A stretch of 41,610 nucleotides of DNA from Pseudomonas sp. GM50 (GTDB lineage: Bacteria > Pseudomonadota > Gammaproteobacteria > Pseudomonadales > Pseudomonadaceae), in assembly GCF_000282375.1 (NCBI RefSeq), contig NZ_AKJK01000065.1, positions 1 through 41,610 of the forward strand. The letters are read 5' to 3'. The notes beneath the pieces were generated by a model, which had not been told where the DNA came from, made no database searches, and worked only from the letters and a program-made list of their open reading frames with translations. Position numbers and translations under genes: made by a program. Of this stretch, positions 40,701-41,610 are shown piece after piece (position 1 is the stretch's first letter; each line of letters begins with the position of its first letter).

Positions 40701-41225
40701 ACCCTGTCGCCCTCGGTGCCGAGCACCGGGGCGGGGATCGCGACGTTGAACCCGATTCCCGAGGTGGCACCGGGTGACATCGACCTGATCGCGCCACTGG
40801 GCACCATCGATGCTGGCGAGGCGGGGATTCGGGTGTCGGGTAACGTCAACATCGCCGCGTTGACGGTGGTGAACGCGGCGAACATTCAGACCCAGGGCAA
40901 GTCGACCGGTGTGCCGATGACCGCTTCGGTGAACACCGGGGCGATCACCTCGGCCAGTTCCGCGGCGTCGTCGGCCACCCAAGCGGCAGAGGACGTGGCG
41001 CGTCAGCAGCAGGCAGCATCGAGGCAGAATCAGGCGTCGGTATTTACCGTGCAGGTGTTGAGTTTCGGCTCCGAACAACTGGCACCGACCCGCGATGGCG
41101 CGAGCCGAGCGCCGGAGGCTGGGTACAACCCGAACAGCCCGGTGCAGGTGTTGGGGGCCGGGGCTCTGGATGAGTCAGCGCGGCAGCGGTTGACGGAGGA
41201 GGAGCGGGGCAGCCTTACCTTATAG
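28776..41225 (+). CDS. pdtA: PdtA-like giant filamentous haemagglutinin-family exoprotein
   Basis: A 4149-residue exoprotein, close to the roughly 4180 residues I recall for P. aeruginosa PdtA. ATG at 28776 is chosen; a GTG directly before it (28773) is equally spaced from AGGA. A 42-residue extended signal peptide ends in NAHA. Residues about 120-300 form the two-partner-secretion (TPS) domain (LNWETFNVGRNTTVDFKQ, NRNGIVFSGSSQVNVRNL). Most of the rest is repetitive Gly/Asp/Asn/Ser-rich beta-helix sequence. Oddities: a VLPAGT-type periodic stretch at about 2820-2925, a helical island near 3750-3850 (ARSFYVALPAEQRRVFAREV), a DUF3739-like C-terminal part, and a Q/A-rich segment near 4060-4090. 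Only two cysteine pairs are seen in the mature protein (2047/2051, 3068/3075) and none near the C-terminus. It probably acts at or beyond the cell surface under low phosphate. Its TpsB partner is not in the window. Confidence 0.93.
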   Translation: MLRCKPLAKPNAPRRDGELSILRLKPLAQAIALLMVAGNAHAATAFSSSWFAAKGAAQSAGAARPGAAVPGMPPPLAQQQKANQQLQRSLTNLNNTVAAIAAQQAAQAAGRQAAFGRVQAVPDGLGEGGLKVDNSLTQGWANAQAPEQSQADGKTTVKIQQTADKAILNWETFNVGRNTTVDFKQQSNWAVLNRINDPSARPSQIQGQIKGDGTVMLINRNGIVFSGSSQVNVRNLVAAAATITDEQFSQRGLYVDATGSQPTFADAAGKVLVERGALIETHKAASSTDAGGYTLLLGTEVENAGSIVTAKGQTTLAAGDSFYIRHGVGTSGNQRSTTRGNEVATALKTGSSAGTVINNGLIQASTGDITLTGHQVQQNAVAVASTSVDIRGTVHLLNSATDSTGSVTLGQGSTTAILLDAASGSALDSQRNAALAGLDGLSNTLNTGRFNNLSAVADRTDQSRVEIVSGGSVDFQNGSITLATGGQVAVSAGRRSLVQEGAVIDVSGAIGVKVAMESNSIKVNVQGNEQRDASVNRDGGKLSNSDVWVDLRELVQVAAGTNGYATDRWYTAGGLLEVGGYLGTQNHSVGEWMALGGTLTFTGNDVVTQQNAQLNLSGGTLDVQSGYVQQSWLKGPNGRLYELSRAPGDILYSGLYKGYEDHSERWGQTDYYYSPLIAPKQRYEQGYTVGRDAGKLVIATTSAVLEGQIVGEVFKGERQTQAPISGLDGYRQSQTAVARRAQLLVGNYTPIYDTTTGSLNSGLSPTLNQVLIGDVEQKIAAGLDLTSVVASDRQGKLQLDGDQLNGFQLGTVKVAARQQVQVDAALTVADGGEITLYAPQVSANADLTARGGSIRLGNVLKQVNVDSNFVVGDVILAPTSDFKAQVTVADGVRLNTAGLWSNLLLDASDSTRLPYLNGGTVSLRSSGDIDLQAGSLIDVSSGGAVMADGKTRGGKGGDLTLAAGDGSPSGSASLTLGAGLRGEGVTGGGTLKIQSHKVQIGEADAVPASDTLQLAADFFNKGFSAYDITGNEGLIVADGAQVEVIAPAYRFGEDAARTETGAEPATALERWLPTLYQENPLKGVLTQRRGASLNLNAGTQQSSAAAMASTALTLGQGSVISVDPGQSINLRSIGQLTANGTLNAWGGQVTLGALNVTGQAADAVNAIGHGRSIWLGEQALIDVAARAATAVDARGRTYGQVRNGGQIVFGGQIDGKTGIATASDLFVVLREGSRLEASGTQALLDIPGQGKTWVASNGGSISLGSNNGLYLDGSFNAKAGGAGAAGGSLSVALQTPYYLKTTVTDRVLQVRELILSQTHVPGTVQGSPEEAAGSLVYGRGQLGVDQIQAGGFDNVALLSNGLLSVAGDVALTTGQSLSLYSRGIGLAKDAAVNSRVELNAPHVLLAGILAPDDPNKTVYVRPLLDATVSTANNQALFAVNADLLDVQGSVSFSSKGTFRRADESAVTVEREGFDQIELNSRGDLRFLAGIEGLGMPTGISTQLITPGDMTLRAAQLYPATGVGARVLAGYGWNAGAGTSVTLYDPTRTLVIGRTGSVTPDVPYSVFGRLQLGAGRIEQGGVVRAPLGLLEIGTVTDMPGKTTKVELLPGSLTSVSGKGLTLPYGGTVDGQAYSYGGKNVALVGQGSVLNENGDLTVGVILGGQSITAQEGAVLDLSGGGDLLGAGFISGRGGSTDARYNPLVQIGANGGFTLPGLATNPVYAIVPGNQSAYAPVAVEGGAVDPVIGRQVTIGAGVPGLAAGTYTLMPSTYALLPGALRVEVNGLAGLGSVAGAQRMRNGSWTTAGTLSVANTGLRDSIASQLILTSGDVLRRYSQYNETSYAQFAVADAARLGVPRAMLPMDAKTLKLALLKGAKEEAFSFNGTGKFDAAPGGYGGTVVALSAISNVDLEIVGAGQPATPVFSGITLDADSLNALQATRLMVGRLPYAVYGQGGNYINFTGVGASSNITLRQGATLSAPEVFLVTGNGNLVVEQGAMINTIGRGAASFDARDGFIYQATNLLAASNGLLNVQLAPNTLSGSISVGGCDSLCAGQTRLYSEGSLVAATGTTLELGDQVRYGTRHLTLAVGNINVGSSQALTDAATRNVLPTGLSLGQPVLERLLRGDTEYGAPALETLELSAREALNFYGSASLDTYDAQTGRSRLNNLMLTTPAMYGAGGANDVATIRTSNLIWNGAKGVPGTVIAGGAGTGSGRLDIQAERIEFGYGDFAQPNSVDSLDRLALGFANVNLSASERVTANHKGSFAVYQTQGAFDAQKGFSYSGGNLNILTPLMTGEAGSVNRITAGGVIDVSGTANPAASAVGLGAELSLSASRINLASAVVLPSGKLTLNATNDLTLTDGALIDVAGRAIVFNDLTKYSGGGEVILQSRNGNIRQAAGSRIDLSARNNRAGQLSAVALDPTAGVVDLQGSVLGSSSGYYDAGSTYMPYQAGGIEIQAQRLGDSGNLSEQFAALNQRLNQGEVFGSRSFQLKQGDLVIGNDLKASNITVSLDNGSLWVNGTVDASGERVGNISLSAKKNLTLGSGALLDAHGRRLRVDSYGKIIDSPNRAMIDLTSREGVLTLASGARIDLRHGTDVAVGSLPGQNDGRARGTLELNARRMGLSAADPVYGDIAIDASGNLDIEGARSIAVNATWQYDDAPLGTDPAASGRPYQVIDQAYLDGKHQQSIQFINAALANNDLMQRKLAGVNNARYADVFHLRPVIEIVSATADGDLVVQGDLDLSGYRYASVNPHTQKTSIYGSGESGNLTLRAGGDLSIYGSINDGFAPPPDTQDDKGWVLLPGIDFTGGDIVVPGAGVTLADGTTFPAGTTLNYDVPLKGMTVVAGTRLPVAVTLAQSLVLPAGTVLAAEVRDNVGNLLFAAGTLLQQSVTLAIDSQLGAGSLLTSTASLQNFVWPKGVPLPSVAGAMNAQTNVLSLVGNLALARGALIPSGTDVKLLTGVDSVQLRPEVAGRQGRNWAIAPMLAEGSQSWSLRLVAGADTDAADSRIVQPLSARGDLHLADSHYGVFGKAGGQVWTEAGANEILGDPSMVGQPIDFDAIGWPELCTDYPTACQASGQPEYQPGSQRWSVIRTGAADLELLSAGDLKMDSLYGVYTAGTSASATYANDPYNQPRARGTDDKVLTDAFGENEKWVDGGTSSLYRAWYPDFGGNLTLKVGGNLTGNSMDAATSRAGRPNPGDWGYDTVNVGNWLWRQGNGGVATGGTAQPTAWWINFGSYTAGAETGKADLMVGFTGFGTLGGGDLNVQVGGDAGVLNTLAGNSFQSINPRSQGLVLAVGSTGRVGADGNVQLTGGGDLDLRVSGAINPASTILTGHLNGAVIDLRGHAQLDSASMGSLNLHYGSVLNDQSPGETRAYDVFRATRGLAAGGLTLMPGDATFALSTLGYLVVQDVVDPGRSPLMSGSAFTSGAGVQGLGLSWFTLWTERTAIDLFSAGGNLTPYTQGLETDLAVVYPSILRAVAASGSLYYGEASKLGTGGGVSNRRPALVLAPSASGELQLLAGDSIYGGDLTVTQSSASGSAMATPQRPAFLATVSTSTVGSNLSETGNRYVAGSNIFPLFAFGADSAAGEGDANANPARFYAVNGDLLAVSSGRAITFTTTTDSRFGQTWYEGGGPVWMMAGRDIVSSGTGLSGGVGGDTTLAYTHTGNLFIHNNPNDISIASAGRDILYSNFNVAGPGTLELSAGRNLLMEDKVSVTSIGAVVPGDSRAGASIVMQAGVGAGGPDYDRFITPYLSSANLAEAGLGLASQDGKVAKTYETELVSWLAARYGFMGTPQQARSFYVALPAEQRRVFAREVYFAELKAGGREYNEEGGLRQGSYVRGREAIAALFPEKDVAGNPITYKGDITMYGGAGVHTDFGGGIQMLTPGGGQVFGIEGTAPPSTAGVITQGEGDIQLYAKGSILLGQSRIMTTFGGSIMGWSAEGDINAGRGSKTTVVYTPPKRLYDTWGNVTLSPSVPSTGAGIATLNPIPEVAPGDIDLIAPLGTIDAGEAGIRVSGNVNIAALTVVNAANIQTQGKSTGVPMTASVNTGAITSASSAASSATQAAEDVARQQQAASRQNQASVFTVQVLSFGSEQLAPTRDGASRAPEAGYNPNSPVQVLGAGALDESARQRLTEEERGSLTL

Positions 41226-41243
41226 GACTCTCGTTGTAATTTT

Positions 41244-41269
41244 GGGCGACCTTTGGGTCGCCTTTTTTT
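41244..41269 (+). terminator. Rho-independent terminator of pdtA
   Basis: A 7-base-pair stem (GGCGACC against GGTCGCC) with a TTTG loop is followed by seven T residues, 20 bases after the pdtA stop. Confidence 0.93.
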
Positions 41270-41324
41270 CTGGTGTGTGGGTGAAGCGCGGCATAGCCGG
41301 ATTCCCCGTTGACTACACGACCGC

Positions 41325-41418
41325 CATCGCGGGCAAGCCCGCTCCCACATTTGATCTGCGGCGTTCGTAAAAGTGAGTACACAGAAGATCCCCTGTGGGA
41401 GCGAGCCTGCTCGCGATG
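41325..41418. repeat. REPIN, type C with diverged left arm
   Basis: Arms at 41325-41349 and 41394-41418. The right arm is the standard type C sequence, while the left arm reads CGGGCAAGCCCGCTCCCAC, a self-complementary variant resembling type A at its core. This is the first of a tandem pair. Confidence 0.88.
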
Positions 41419-41456
41419 GGGCCGGCCCATTCAACAGGGAAGTGACTGACAGACCG

Positions 41457-41552
41457 CTTTCGCGAGCAGGTTCGCTCCCACATTTGATCTGCGGCGTTCG
41501 CAAAAAGTGAATACACAGAAGATCCCCTGTGGGAGCGAGCCTGCTCGCGATG
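41457..41552. repeat. REPIN, type C, second tandem copy
   Basis: Arms at about 41457-41482 and 41528-41552. The centre and right arm repeat those of the element at 41325-41418 almost exactly, about 134 bases further on. Confidence 0.9.
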
Positions 41553-41610
41553 GGGCCGGTACAGCCACCACAAGGCTCAGCGTCAGACCGCTAAACAAGC
41601 ACTGTTTAAA

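Larger units (their letters stand above)
41226..41610. other. Intergenic region at right window edge
   Basis: The 385 bases after pdtA contain a terminator and two tandem REPINs, listed separately. The last roughly 50 bases show nothing recognisable. No start of a further gene is visible. Confidence 0.6.

Noticed and set aside
29040..41078. Many long minus-strand frames antisense to pdtA
   Set aside because: They are third-position shadow frames in GC-rich repetitive coding sequence and lack start signals and recognisable domains.

Overview
The window looks like a chromosome segment from the Pseudomonas fluorescens group. It is GC-rich, has tightly overlapping operons, and is dotted with at least eight REP/REPIN-type inverted repeats of kinds typical of fluorescent pseudomonads. 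Its gene content and order match loci known from P. aeruginosa. No rRNA, tRNA, CRISPR array, insertion sequence or phage gene was recognised.

Left part (1-5069, minus strand): a five-gene operon of the MoxR/DUF58/DUF4381/VWA/VWA type (Bat-like, aerotolerance or envelope stress class), cut by the left window edge. A small acidic conserved protein follows, divergent from the next gene.

5070-13356: gdhB, the large NAD-dependent glutamate dehydrogenase, with a candidate ArgR site in a long leader and a strong terminator. Then come an antibiotic-biosynthesis-monooxygenase (ABM) domain protein and a MocR/GntR-PLP regulator divergent from an AhpD-like carboxymuconolactone decarboxylase family protein that it probably controls.

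13523-41225: the most interesting region, one phosphate-starvation / cell-surface-signalling / secretion island. Its order is a small secreted protein, vreA-vreI-vreR (STN-domain periplasmic protein, ECF sigma factor, FecR-like anti-sigma factor), a complete Hxc-type type II secretion system (hxcW, U, P, V, T, X, Y, Z, Q, R, S), a DING-family phosphate-binding protein/alkaline phosphatase, and a 4149-residue PdtA-like filamentous-haemagglutinin exoprotein. The order from vreA to pdtA is that of P. aeruginosa PA0674-PA0690, recalled from the literature rather than searched. In that species low phosphate acts through PhoB and VreI, Hxc exports the DING phosphatase LapA, and PdtA is a two-partner-secretion exoprotein. 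The hxc genes lie in four blocks of alternating strand with divergent promoter regions, and a REPIN sits between the secretin gene hxcQ and the ATPase gene hxcR.

Right end (41226-41610): a terminator and two nearly identical tandem REPINs. No PdtB-type transporter gene is visible before the window ends.
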